NCBI GenBank assembly: GCA_026014875.1
Contig: JAOZHO010000039.1
Location: forward strand, 1-64,000
Origin: Candidatus Bathyarchaeota archaeon
GTDB taxonomy: Archaea > Thermoproteota > Bathyarchaeia > TCS64
Length of the DNA: 64,000 nt
Reading direction: 5' to 3'
Below, piece by piece: positions 8,492 through 15,994 of the stretch. Numbering within the stretch: the stretch's first letter is position 1; each line of letters opens with the position of its first letter. Made by a program: the position numbers and the translations under genes. The notes beneath the pieces are model-generated. The model worked only from the letters and a program-made list of their open reading frames with translations. It was not told the DNA's origin and made no database searches.

Positions 8492-9556
8492 CTAGGTTCC
8501 TTGCTCTGTCTTCATGAACTCCCTGAGCAGTGTTGTGGCGTAACCGCCCTTGTGAAGCATGAACGAAAGCTGAACTCCACGGGGAGCCTCGGTCACCTCG
8601 ATCCTGGGCGTCAGCCTACCGAAACGACGTGTGCCGGTGACCCTCATGCGCCTGAACGTCTCCAGGGACATCTCGGACTCTTCAAGTATCTCGGCTTCGA
8701 GGGCGGCTGCCTCTCCCAGCGGCTGGGACATCTTGTAACCGTATATGGGGGCCGTGAAGCTGATCTCCTGGGCTTCGTACCGGGGCTGCTCGGTCGAGGG
8801 GTCGTTCACCCAGAATATACCGCCGGTCTCATGTTTCTTCGCTATGTCGCCCAGCAGCAGCCTGTCGAAGAGGCCGCGCCTCATCCTCTCGGCCAGGTAT
8901 CTGTTGCATAGGTAGCTCCGGTACACTGAGACCAGGAGCTTGCCGAGCCACCTGTCGTTGAACGTCTTCTGCCCCTGAAGTATGGCCCAGCCCTCCCTCA
9001 CTTTCTCGCCGTCTCTCCCGATTCTCTGCTCGCCATAGTAGTTTGGCAACCCTTTCAGGTGAATCGTTTCGGCTATCCTCCTCGACCTCTCCGCGGCCTG
9101 GCTCGGGGGCATGCGTATGCCGGTGATCACTATTTTGAACCTGTTACCTATGAGGTGACCCGCCCTGAGCTTGTTGCCGTGAAACTTGGCCCAGTTCACA
9201 TTGACGTTCAATCTGCCCTCGATGAGTGCTGATGCGTCGTCGGGCCGCACGTCGTTCTTCTCGAAGAGTATGCTGAACGTCTGCGTGGTCACGGCGTGCT
9301 TGTCTTTGAGCCCCGCGGTGCCTATGTTCCGGGGTCTGAGGTTGAAGAGGTCCGCCAACTGGAGCTGCACGTCCCGGGTGGTCTGATTCCTCTTGGTTAT
9401 GTTGACGTAGAGGTGGCTCCCGTAGCCCGAGGGCTCGTAGAGGGCGACCTCTTCGACCATGAAATCCTCGGGGCGTGCCCTGATCCTGCCCCCTATGCCC
9501 TCCAGGTCAGCGGTGAGGTAGGGGAGTGACAGGTCGAGGGGCGGCGGCTTGATCAT
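8492..9556 (-). CDS. truD: tRNA pseudouridine synthase TruD
   Basis: Makes pseudouridine in tRNA (U13 in bacteria; archaeal and eukaryotic relatives, Pus7 type, modify several sites). Motif GLKDKHAVTTQ carries the catalytic aspartate (Asp85 from the chosen start). IRARPEDFMVEE at the N-terminus, KRNQTTRDV and NYYGEQRIGRDG are the other family blocks, with the TRUD insertion in the middle. I chose ATG 9556 (MIKPPPLDL): it gives 354 residues and puts IRARPEDF at the usual distance. An upstream ATG at 9667 would add 37 residues of unlikely composition. Single gene, divergent from the phosphatase at 9888. Confidence 0.93.
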   Translation of the reverse strand: MIKPPPLDLSLPYLTADLEGIGGRIRARPEDFMVEEVALYEPSGYGSHLYVNITKRNQTTRDVQLQLADLFNLRPRNIGTAGLKDKHAVTTQTFSILFEKNDVRPDDASALIEGRLNVNVNWAKFHGNKLRAGHLIGNRFKIVITGIRMPPSQAAERSRRIAETIHLKGLPNYYGEQRIGRDGEKVREGWAILQGQKTFNDRWLGKLLVSVYRSYLCNRYLAERMRRGLFDRLLLGDIAKKHETGGIFWVNDPSTEQPRYEAQEISFTAPIYGYKMSQPLGEAAALEAEILEESEMSLETFRRMRVTGTRRFGRLTPRIEVTEAPRGVQLSFMLHKGGYATTLLREFMKTEQGT

Positions 9557-9783
9557 TCTGTGATTTATCCCGCCGGGGTTCTTGAAGGGTTCTCTTTCGC
9601 TGATTAATTGGGTGAGGGTAGGGGAAAAAGCGGGGAAAATTACCCCAAAACCCCTTCCTCGGGACATATTGCGGCGGGGTTGGTTAAAGGGGTTGCGAAT
9701 AAAGTTGGGAAGAGCGTGAATGCACGTGCCTTAAAAACAATCGTTTTTAGAGTCATAATCATCCAATAGTTGTCTGAGAATAC

Positions 9784-9845
9784 GGGGACTGGATTCGAAC
9801 CCTACTGCCAGTGGTGGCGTCACCCGACGCTTTCCTTCTTTTTAT
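9784..9845 (-). repeat. tRNA-3'-end-like repeat, copy E
   Basis: Minus strand: AAAAAGAAGGAAA, then hairpin GCGTC-GGGT-GACGC, CACCACTGGCAGTA, GGGTTCGAATCC, AGTCCCC. The hairpin stem differs from copies A-C at nearly every base yet stays fully paired. Read on the plus strand it is GCGTC-ACCC-GACGC followed by TTTCCTTCTTTTT, a terminator-like layout, although it lies in the divergent truD/phosphatase promoter region. Confidence 0.7.
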
Positions 9846-9887
9846 GTGAGCCGTAGACTTATCTGAGCGCCCAGCAAACAAGAATCC

Positions 9888-10511
9888 ATGAGGAACGTCT
9901 ACGTTGTAACCCACGCACAGTCGCTCCACCATATCGAGAGGAGAGTCGGTGGGTGGTATGATACGTCTCTGACTGCCCTCGGGAGAGAGCAGGCAGAAAA
10001 AACCGGGCAATTCATAAAATCAGCCATCGACTCAACGGATGTCCAGTTGTTTTCATCCGATCTGAAACGTGCGGCGGAAACAGCGGGGATAATTGGCAAA
10101 CACCTCCAGAAGCCGGTCACGCTGGACTCGAGGCTGAGAGAAATGAGCTATGGGGACGCAGAAGGAAAACCCCAAAGCTGGTTCAATGACCAGATCGAGC
10201 CTCAGCCCAATGATGGTAACAGGCTTGACCACAGAGTTTACACTGGCGCTGAGAGTCGGTTTGAGGTCGCGGTAAGAGTCAGCGCAGCGTTGACTGATGC
10301 CCTCGATAAAGGTGCTCGAGACACGGTGATAGTGTCCCACGGGTTCGCCTCCACTTTCCTGTTCATGGCTTGGATGAAGGTTCCAGCGGATCACATGGAT
10401 TACTGCAACTTTTCCGCGAAACCCGGGAGCGTTACGATGCTACACGAGGACGACCTGTTTGGCAGTCGCTCAGTAACCTATCTATGCAGCACAGCCCACC
10501 TCAAAATATAG
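9888..10511 (+). CDS. Histidine phosphatase superfamily protein (phosphoglycerate-mutase-like fold)
   Basis: A 207-residue histidine phosphatase. The N-terminal RHG box reads VTHAQS: the catalytic His9 is kept, but the preceding Arg is Thr and the Gly is Ala. Other active-site elements are present: SSDLKRAAETA (second Arg), LREMSYGDAEG (acid/base Glu region) and VIVSHG (second His). The VGGWYDTSLTALG block after the box belongs to a recognisable subfamily that I recall having TH in place of RH. Acts on small phosphorylated compounds or phosphoproteins; substrate unknown. Single gene. Confidence 0.85.
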   Translation: MRNVYVVTHAQSLHHIERRVGGWYDTSLTALGREQAEKTGQFIKSAIDSTDVQLFSSDLKRAAETAGIIGKHLQKPVTLDSRLREMSYGDAEGKPQSWFNDQIEPQPNDGNRLDHRVYTGAESRFEVAVRVSAALTDALDKGARDTVIVSHGFASTFLFMAWMKVPADHMDYCNFSAKPGSVTMLHEDDLFGSRSVTYLCSTAHLKI

Positions 10512-10574
10512 ATCAATTGTATCTGGTCATTCGACGACCCTGCATAATAATCGAAAGAAGAAAGCCCAACAGAT

Positions 10575-10622
10575 TGGTGCGGGGGGTGGGGTTCAAACCC
10601 TATCACTAGGCTTGATACCACC
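10575..10622 (-). repeat. tRNA-3'-end-like fragment, copy G
   Basis: Minus strand: hairpin TATCA-AGCCTAG-TGATA, GGGTTTGAACCCC, then acceptor-like ACCCCCCGC followed by ACCA, as if from a CCA-encoding tRNA. No 5' half. Its hairpin stem matches that of copy F. It lies 64 bases after the phosphatase stop. Confidence 0.65.
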
Positions 10623-10780
10623 ATACAAATTATTCAATCAAATATTTTATCCTCGCTTCACCTCAATTGTAACATAGACTAAAGATGGTTGGGCACCATC
10701 TGAGGCGATGAGCGTCATCATCGATTGATAGATTTATCAGTTATCAATTTAGATCAGTCTATGAGGCGATTGAATTGGGT

Positions 10781-10867
10781 ATGCGTAGTGCCAAGAAGAA
10801 ACCTTTGACAAAGAAGGAAAGAGCAGAGAAAAGAAAAAGGCGTAAAGAGAAACGAGCGGCAAAGTAG
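10781..10867 (+). CDS. Candidate 28-residue very basic peptide
   Basis: A short frame ATG to TAG encoding a peptide with 17 Lys/Arg, for example KKKPLTKKERAEKRKRRKEK. Composition resembles ribosomal extensions or nucleic-acid-binding tails. An AT-rich stretch (ATAGATTTATCAGTTATC) lies 30-60 bases upstream. Short purine-rich DNA also gives such frames by chance, so this is only a candidate. It lies alone between the phosphatase and the DUF6506 gene. Confidence 0.3.
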   Translation: MRSAKKKPLTKKERAEKRKRRKEKRAAK

Positions 10868-10914
10868 ACTAACCCTTTGCGGTCACTCAGCGCATCGAGC
10901 GCGCGGGGGGGGGG

Positions 10915-11223
10915 TCATGACTGTCTTCCGGTTCTTGCCCTCTTGGTGATGGCGCTGCTTGGGCCATCGCCTCTAGCGACGAATACCCCCGCCTTCCCTC
11001 TTACCGCCTCTTGGATCTCCGCCACGTCTTCGTGGGTGAATCCGGGGCACAGCAGTATGGATTGAACTCCTTCATCTTCCACCATCCGTCTGCTGACATC
11101 GACGGCCTCAGCTTGGGTTCTCACGACCACGGAGTGAAGCGTGTATGTGCCTGTCTCGATGACGGATCTGTGTTGGGTCAGATCAGCGTCCCGAGCATGA
11201 GCGATGAAGCATACGTTGAACAT
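10915..11223 (-). CDS. DUF6506-like small protein
   Basis: A 102-residue alpha/beta protein: MFNVCFIAHARDAD, QHRSVIETGTYTLHSVVV, EAVDVSRRMVEDEGVQSILLCPGFTHEDVAEIQEAV. This matches, as I recall it, the small family DUF6506 (CPGF/CGGF-H-E motif after the second helix). Function unknown. The frame stays open to 11334, but the extra codons run through a tRNA-like fragment, so ATG 11223 (or 11238) is the likely start. The C-terminal tail is basic. Confidence 0.65.
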   Translation of the reverse strand: MFNVCFIAHARDADLTQHRSVIETGTYTLHSVVVRTQAEAVDVSRRMVEDEGVQSILLCPGFTHEDVAEIQEAVRGKAGVFVARGDGPSSAITKRARTGRQS

Positions 11224-11287
11224 CTTCCTCGATAGCATGATAATGTTCGAGTTAATATGTTCTCCACCAATCCATCTCTCGGAATGA

Positions 11288-11337
11288 TGGGGCAGGGGAT
11301 AGATTTGAACCACCGCCCTCAAAGGCCACCGCATATA
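11288..11337 (-). repeat. tRNA-Met-like 3' fragment
   Basis: Minus strand: GAGGGCGGTGGTTCAAATC, TATCCCCTGCCCC. The T-arm and acceptor 3' side resemble the initiator tRNA at 19403-19477 (GGTCGGTAGTTCAAATCTACC). The 5' half is absent. Confidence 0.55.
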
Positions 11338-11370
11338 TTATGTAAAGAGATTCCACGTGAACACGGACCG

Positions 11371-11955
11371 TTAGAATAGTAAATCGTTATCCACCAAGAC
11401 TGCGCGTACCTTCACGGCGGCCTCCAGGACCTGCTCCTCGCTCTTGGCTCCCGTGATCACCAGTTTTCCACTGTTGAATATCAGGACCACGGTCTTGGGG
11501 TCTTTTATCCTGTAGATGGCGCCCGGGAACTGCTCCGGCTCATACATTATGTTGTCCAGCACATAGGCGGCGGCTTCGAGGTCGACTTTTGCGCCGACAT
11601 CGGCGGAGGCGACCATGTTCTGAACGGTTATCTCCGGCTTCTTCAAGACGGTGATGCCATTATCACTCAACTCCCTGACCACCTTCCTCACGGCGCTGCC
11701 CGCCATCTTGGCCGACTTTGCCCCCGTGCAGACCATCTTCCCCGTCGTGAAGATCAAAGTCTTGGTTTTCGGCTGCTTGAGAGCGAAGACTAGGCCGGGG
11801 AACTTTTTTGGCCGGTACTCCACGTTCTGGAAGGCCGCCATGATGGCGAGGAGGTCGATCTTCTGGTCCAGGGACGCGGTGGCGACCACGTTCTCGATCC
11901 GCACATTGCAGGGCCTGCCTGGGCTCTTCTCGGATTCTATAAGAGTGGTCTTCAT
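11371..11955 (-). CDS. tbp: TATA-box-binding protein
   Basis: General transcription factor that binds promoter TATA boxes and recruits TFB and RNA polymerase. 194 residues from ATG 11955 with a very strong ribosome site (GGAGGGGGAGGGAG) just upstream; the frame extends upstream to 12030 but this start is clear. The two imperfect repeats of the saddle are visible: NVRIENVVATASLDQKIDL with KFPGLVFALKQPKTKTLIF and TGKMVCTGAK, then ITVQNMVASADVGAKVDL with QFPGAIYRIKDPKTVVLIF and SGKLVITGAK. Full family length, no acidic tail. Confidence 0.97.
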   Translation of the reverse strand: MKTTLIESEKSPGRPCNVRIENVVATASLDQKIDLLAIMAAFQNVEYRPKKFPGLVFALKQPKTKTLIFTTGKMVCTGAKSAKMAGSAVRKVVRELSDNGITVLKKPEITVQNMVASADVGAKVDLEAAAYVLDNIMYEPEQFPGAIYRIKDPKTVVLIFNSGKLVITGAKSEEQVLEAAVKVRAVLVDNDLLF

Positions 11956-12417
11956 TCTCCCTCCCCCTCCTCTTCTGAAGGTCTGGGTACGTTGGGATGT
12001 CGCTGAATTCCACCAACAGAAGCACAACAAGCGCCGGTGTTAGTGGGACAATTAGAAGAACATGGTTCATTAATCGTCGGGCCCTTCCTCCCCTTGAAGA
12101 TCGTTGCAGTGCGGTATCTTCCCAGTTCGCATGAGCGCGAACCGCATGTTAAGTCAGGGATGGACGTAGATCTTGACAGCGCTCCAGATCGGATCATAAA
12201 CCCTCAGTCGCTCACGGGGGATTGACGCATGCCACGATAACTGTTTCCATTAGATTCCGCTCGGTTCCGTGGGATTGATGGAGCCTCGCTGTTCTTTATC
12301 CCTTGACTTCCGGGGGGATGAGGGTGCGCCTCCTTTCTTCTCGCACGTGCCGCCCCTGAAACCCGTCGCGGAATGAGCATAATCACCAAATATAACTTGA
12401 ACTAAAAAAACAACGAG
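11956..12417. other. Intergenic region between tbp and the small membrane-protein gene
   Basis: About 460 bases with only short overlapping frames of poor composition. The tbp end holds its purine-rich ribosome site. At 12387-12398 AAATATAACT is a good archaeal TATA box for the gene at 12418, about 25 bases upstream of its ATG. Confidence 0.5.
12387..12398 (+). promoter_or_regulatory. TATA box for a leaderless gene
   Basis: The box AAATATAACT is centred about 25 bases before ATG 12418. In archaea transcription starts about 25 bases downstream of the box, so the transcript would begin at or near the start codon. Confidence 0.5.
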
Positions 12418-12558
12418 ATGAACCTCGAAACCATAGTCACAAAATCAACGAGCCTTACAATACCCTTCATCCTGATCGCCCTCACAATCATTCTGGGGAT
12501 ATATGGCATCATTCTCTCCATGCGCCTCGGACGCAAAAAACCCGAGAACGCAACCTAA
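12418..12558 (+). CDS. Small single-pass membrane protein (46 residues)
   Basis: A 46-residue frame: polar N-terminus (MNLETIVTKSTS), one hydrophobic helix of about 22 residues (LTIPFILIALTIILGIYGII), then a basic tail with RLGRKK. Topology by the positive-inside rule is N-out/C-in. An AAATATAACT box sits 25 bases upstream, which fits a leaderless transcript. No family recognised. Credible because promoter, start and membrane segment agree, but the size makes chance possible. Confidence 0.5.
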   Translation: MNLETIVTKSTSLTIPFILIALTIILGIYGIILSMRLGRKKPENAT

Positions 12559-12750
12559 TGATCATGAAAAGCGCGCCGGGTTGTTTAAAAATAAGATTGG
12601 ACCGTTCCTCTTCACTCGATTGAAGCGCGCGCGACTAACACTAAATCAAACGGTACCGTAAACTTGGAGTGAAATATACCCACGGGGTCGTCCTGGGGAT
12701 TAGATTAAACAAGCCGTGAACCAAAAACTGCCCAGTTTGATGTTTTGTGA

Positions 12751-12812
12751 TGGTGGCGGGGGGTAGATTTGAACCACCGACCTTGGGGTCATGAGCCTCG
12801 CTGGCCTACATT
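12751..12812 (-). repeat. Initiator-tRNA-Met-like 3' fragment with anticodon loop
   Basis: Minus strand from about 12810: GGCCAGCGAGG, CTCATGA (anticodon CAT), CCCCAAGGTCGGTGG, TTCAAATC, TACCCCCCGCCAC. It matches the tRNA at 19403-19477 from the end of the D-arm through the acceptor 3' strand. The 5' acceptor strand and most of the D-arm are missing. Confidence 0.7.
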
Positions 12813-12904
12813 ATGAACGTTATTAGTGACCTGGACTTGGTCAGATCCCATTCCATAACCTGTTCCAAGGATACAAATACCGTGAAAACATATTTTGGTT
12901 CACT

Positions 12905-13657
12905 ATGAAAAATCTGCTCAAAGAAAAGCTCCGCAAAGGAGAAAACGCTGTCGGGACCTTCATCGAGCTCGGGCATCCTGACGTGGCCGAGATTCTCAGC
13001 CACAGTGGATTCGACTGGCTGCTGATCGATGGGGAGCATAGCCCCATGGGGTTTGAGACCATGGAGCGTATGCTTCAGGCCATGGTGGGTACGGACTGCA
13101 CGCCAATCATCCGACCCCAATGGAACGATCCCGTCATCATCAAGCGGGTGCTGGACCTCGGGGCGCATGGGATCGTCGTGCCCTGGGTGAACACGAAGGA
13201 GGAAGCGGAGGCGGCGGTGAGTGCGGCGAGGTATCCCCCGGAGGGCATCAGGGGCTGGGGTCCGAGGAGGGCGTCGAGGTGGGACCCCGATTACAGGGAC
13301 ACCGCCAACGAGGAGATACTCGTGGCCGTTCAGGTCGAGACGCAGATGAGCCTCGATAACCTCGATGCCATCATGGGGGTCGACGGGGTCGATGCCTGTT
13401 ACGTCGGTCCCTGGGACCTGAGCAACAACCTCGGGTTCAGCGTCCCACCTGACTACGATAACAAGGCATTCATCGACGCCATCGAGCACGTGCTCGGAGT
13501 GGCCACTGACCACAGCAAGCCTGCCGGTATGTGGTGTAACCTCGATAATGTGGTCTGGGCCGTGGGGAAGGGGTTCAGGTTTAACACCGTCATCGACGCC
13601 GATACGATGCTGGCGTATGGCGCTGCTGAGGCCGTGAAGAGGGGAAGGGGAGACTGA
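12905..13657 (+). CDS. HpcH/HpaI-type class II aldolase (2-keto-3-deoxy acid aldolase family)
   Basis: A 250-residue metal-dependent aldolase that cleaves 4-hydroxy-2-oxo acids to pyruvate plus an aldehyde; the exact substrate (keto-deoxy sugar acid, hydroxy-oxo-heptanedioate, etc.) cannot be read from sequence. Key residues: catalytic His45 in IDGEHSP, Arg70 in IIRPQW (pyruvate carboxylate/carbonyl binding), metal ligands Glu145 in VQVET and Asp171 in VGPWDLS. YPPEGIRGWGPRRA is the family signature loop. Full length. Cytosolic. Single gene, followed by a convergent dehydrogenase. Confidence 0.9.
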   Translation: MKNLLKEKLRKGENAVGTFIELGHPDVAEILSHSGFDWLLIDGEHSPMGFETMERMLQAMVGTDCTPIIRPQWNDPVIIKRVLDLGAHGIVVPWVNTKEEAEAAVSAARYPPEGIRGWGPRRASRWDPDYRDTANEEILVAVQVETQMSLDNLDAIMGVDGVDACYVGPWDLSNNLGFSVPPDYDNKAFIDAIEHVLGVATDHSKPAGMWCNLDNVVWAVGKGFRFNTVIDADTMLAYGAAEAVKRGRGD

Positions 13658-13755
13658 TTCTCTCTCAAATGTGAGGGCCCCCCCGTTATCCCTGTGTCTT
13701 CCTCGTGCGCAGCTCGCCGTGAATAGGACGTGTGCGCGCATTAAACCAAGAGGGT

Positions 13756-14529
13756 TTAAAGGAAATCTCTTCGTCCGCCATCGACCAGGAGGATTTTTCC
13801 GGTGATGTATCTCGATTCATCGCTTGCGAAGAACAGCACCGCGTTGGCGATGTCTTCGGGGGTGCCAGTTATCCCCAGAGACGACGCGTTTCTCCTTCCC
13901 TCAAGTAGCTTTTCGTATTCTTCATCGCTCCGAGCTTCTCCTCTAAGCATATCGGTGTCGACTGCTCCGGGTGCGACGCAGTTGACGTTAATATTATGTT
14001 TCCCGAGTTCGAAGGCTGAACTTTTGGTTAGTTGTATTACACCTGCTTTTGAGACGGCGTAGCTGTTATCGCCGGGCATGGCTATGCCGAACCCGGAGTT
14101 TGAGGAGATGTTCACTATCTTCCCATAACCCCGGTCTATCATGTATCTTGCGGCTATCTGGGTGCAGAGGAAGACGCCCTTGAGGTTGATCTCCATGTGT
14201 TTATCCCATATCTCATCGGTGGTCTCAAGCAGTGACGCCCCGATGGCTATTCCCGCATTGTTGACGAGAATATCGACCTTGTGGAACGCGTTTACTGTGG
14301 CTGTGAACAGGTTCTCCACCTCCTCCCTTTTCGAGACGTCGCATCTGACGGCTATAGCCTTTCCACCCATCTGCCTGATGGAGTTGACTACTTCATCCGC
14401 TTCGTCTCGGCTTTTACTATAATTGATCGTTACTGCGCAGCCGCATCTCGCGAGAGCTAATGCGATAGATCGCCCAATGCTACGGGAAGACCCAGTTACG
14501 ACCGCCACCTTATTCTTGAAATCAAACAC
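13756..14529 (-). CDS. Short-chain dehydrogenase/reductase (SDR)
   Basis: A 257-residue classical SDR, NAD(P)H-dependent oxidoreductase. Cofactor motif TGSSRSIG (13-20), NNAG (90-93), catalytic Ser142/143, Tyr157 and Lys161 (YAVSK), and the C-terminal ITGKILLVDGG. Arg-type residues after the glycine motif (NYSKSRDE) suggest NADPH use. Closest in look to 3-oxoacyl-ACP reductase/glucose dehydrogenase groups; substrate unknown. With the M20 peptidase and alcohol dehydrogenase at 14.7-17.0 kb, same strand, it may form a catabolic set. Confidence 0.9.
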   Translation of the reverse strand: MFDFKNKVAVVTGSSRSIGRSIALALARCGCAVTINYSKSRDEADEVVNSIRQMGGKAIAVRCDVSKREEVENLFTATVNAFHKVDILVNNAGIAIGASLLETTDEIWDKHMEINLKGVFLCTQIAARYMIDRGYGKIVNISSNSGFGIAMPGDNSYAVSKAGVIQLTKSSAFELGKHNINVNCVAPGAVDTDMLRGEARSDEEYEKLLEGRRNASSLGITGTPEDIANAVLFFASDESRYITGKILLVDGGRRDFL

Positions 14530-14719
14530 GCCAAATCACTTTTCCTAGAGAGATAATTGGATATTGAATAAATATTTTTTTGGCTTTCTCTAAGAGGATG
14601 TCGAGCTCGATCCTTGTTTTCTTTTGACTATACGTGAAATTATCTGATGCGGTTGTGAAAGGAAAGAGATGGGAGAAAATCCCACTGGTTACGGACGCGT
14701 GAGTGTTTTTCGAAGACGT

Positions 14720-15970
14720 TTATGCGATTCCTAAGAGATTCATGAAGAACAGCGCATATATCTTTGTATTATCGATGAGTCCATCGACGGTAGTAAACTC
14801 ATCGTAAGTGTGCGTATTTCCACCACGACCACAACCGTAACTCACGAAAGATCTATCAGGGTACTTCAAGTTAAACCATCCATGGTCGCTCGAACCACCG
14901 CCTACTGCATTGTTTATTTCCGGTGTGATTCCGAGTACTTTAGATGCAGACTTTTGAAGAGCCTCAACGAGAACGGGGTCAATGACCGAGACTGAGGGAT
15001 AAAACCATCTATCAGGCACGAATTCAACATAAGCGTCGAACTCTGGGTCTTCCTTCTTCAACTTGTCGACGATGGCCTGAACTTCCGCAAGAGTGCTTTC
15101 AAATGACTCGACTTGCGGGATAAACCTCCTATCTATCTGAACGGTGCAAAGATCTGGGACATTGTTCCCCGTTGTGAAAGCGTTGACCAGGTTGATCGAC
15201 AGTCTACCTTTGCCTTCGATTTCGAAATCTCCAGACTTGAACTTGTCCCTTCTGTTGTTCACATCTTCCCTGAGTTCTTGGAGACGAGCTATTAGTTTCA
15301 TAGCTTTTACAGCGGCGTTTATGCCTTGGTCATTTCGCCCGGTATGCTCAGTATGCCCCTTGACGGTTATCCTGTAATACGCACGACCGTTAGCGGCTAT
15401 CCCCATTTTATCCCCGTCGCCACCGCCGCCTGAGTATAGAAGATGATCTGTATCGCAATGGCCTTCATCCACAACATGCTTCATGCCTCGATGTCCGCCC
15501 CGTTCCTCATCGCAGACGAAGGCGAAGACGATGTCTCCTTTCAGTCTAACCCCGGCGTCCTTGATTGCTTTTATTGCGAATAATAGGGGTGGAATCGGGA
15601 ACTTGTGGTCGGAGACTCCCCGACCATAAATTTTACCATCTTCGATGGTGCCGCTGAAGGGACCACGGGTCCATTTTGCGATGTCGCCGGTTGGTACAGT
15701 ATCGTAGTGGGCATATGTGGTGATTGATGGTTTACCAGACGTGCCCTTATAGCGCGCCATCACATTGGGTCTGCCTATTGTCTCTTGTTCGATCCGTACA
15801 TCATCTAGGTCAAACTTCTTGACCTCTTCAACGAGGAATTCGCCAATTTCGGCTTCATTTCCAGTGTAGCTTGGTATCTGAACGAGTTTCTGCATTAGAG
15901 CCACAATGTCGTCCTTGGATTCATCTATGAGGTTTAGAACCTTTTTTTCTATATTGCTTGACATTTTCAT
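14720..15970 (-). CDS. M20 family metallopeptidase/deacylase (ArgE/DapE/carboxypeptidase type)
   Basis: A 416-residue di-zinc M20 hydrolase acting on an amide bond of a small acyl-amino acid or dipeptide. Zinc-site motifs: YAHYDTVPTGD (His, Asp), GRGVSDHK (bridging Asp), CDEERGGHRG (catalytic Glu plus Glu ligand), and a C-terminal His within GGGSSDHGWFN. The dimerisation domain lies between. ATG 15964 has GAGG at better spacing than ATG 15970. Substrate not deducible. Same strand as the alcohol dehydrogenase, 24 bases downstream of it, so probably co-transcribed. Confidence 0.88.
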   Translation of the reverse strand: MKMSSNIEKKVLNLIDESKDDIVALMQKLVQIPSYTGNEAEIGEFLVEEVKKFDLDDVRIEQETIGRPNVMARYKGTSGKPSITTYAHYDTVPTGDIAKWTRGPFSGTIEDGKIYGRGVSDHKFPIPPLLFAIKAIKDAGVRLKGDIVFAFVCDEERGGHRGMKHVVDEGHCDTDHLLYSGGGGDGDKMGIAANGRAYYRITVKGHTEHTGRNDQGINAAVKAMKLIARLQELREDVNNRRDKFKSGDFEIEGKGRLSINLVNAFTTGNNVPDLCTVQIDRRFIPQVESFESTLAEVQAIVDKLKKEDPEFDAYVEFVPDRWFYPSVSVIDPVLVEALQKSASKVLGITPEINNAVGGGSSDHGWFNLKYPDRSFVSYGCGRGGNTHTYDEFTTVDGLIDNTKIYALFFMNLLGIA

Positions 15971-15994
15971 TCCTCGTCTCGCGAGCGTGCTAGA

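Noticed and set aside
8116-8911. Several small frames on both strands before and over the end of truD
   Set aside because: Mutually overlapping, no family features, and some are shadows of truD.
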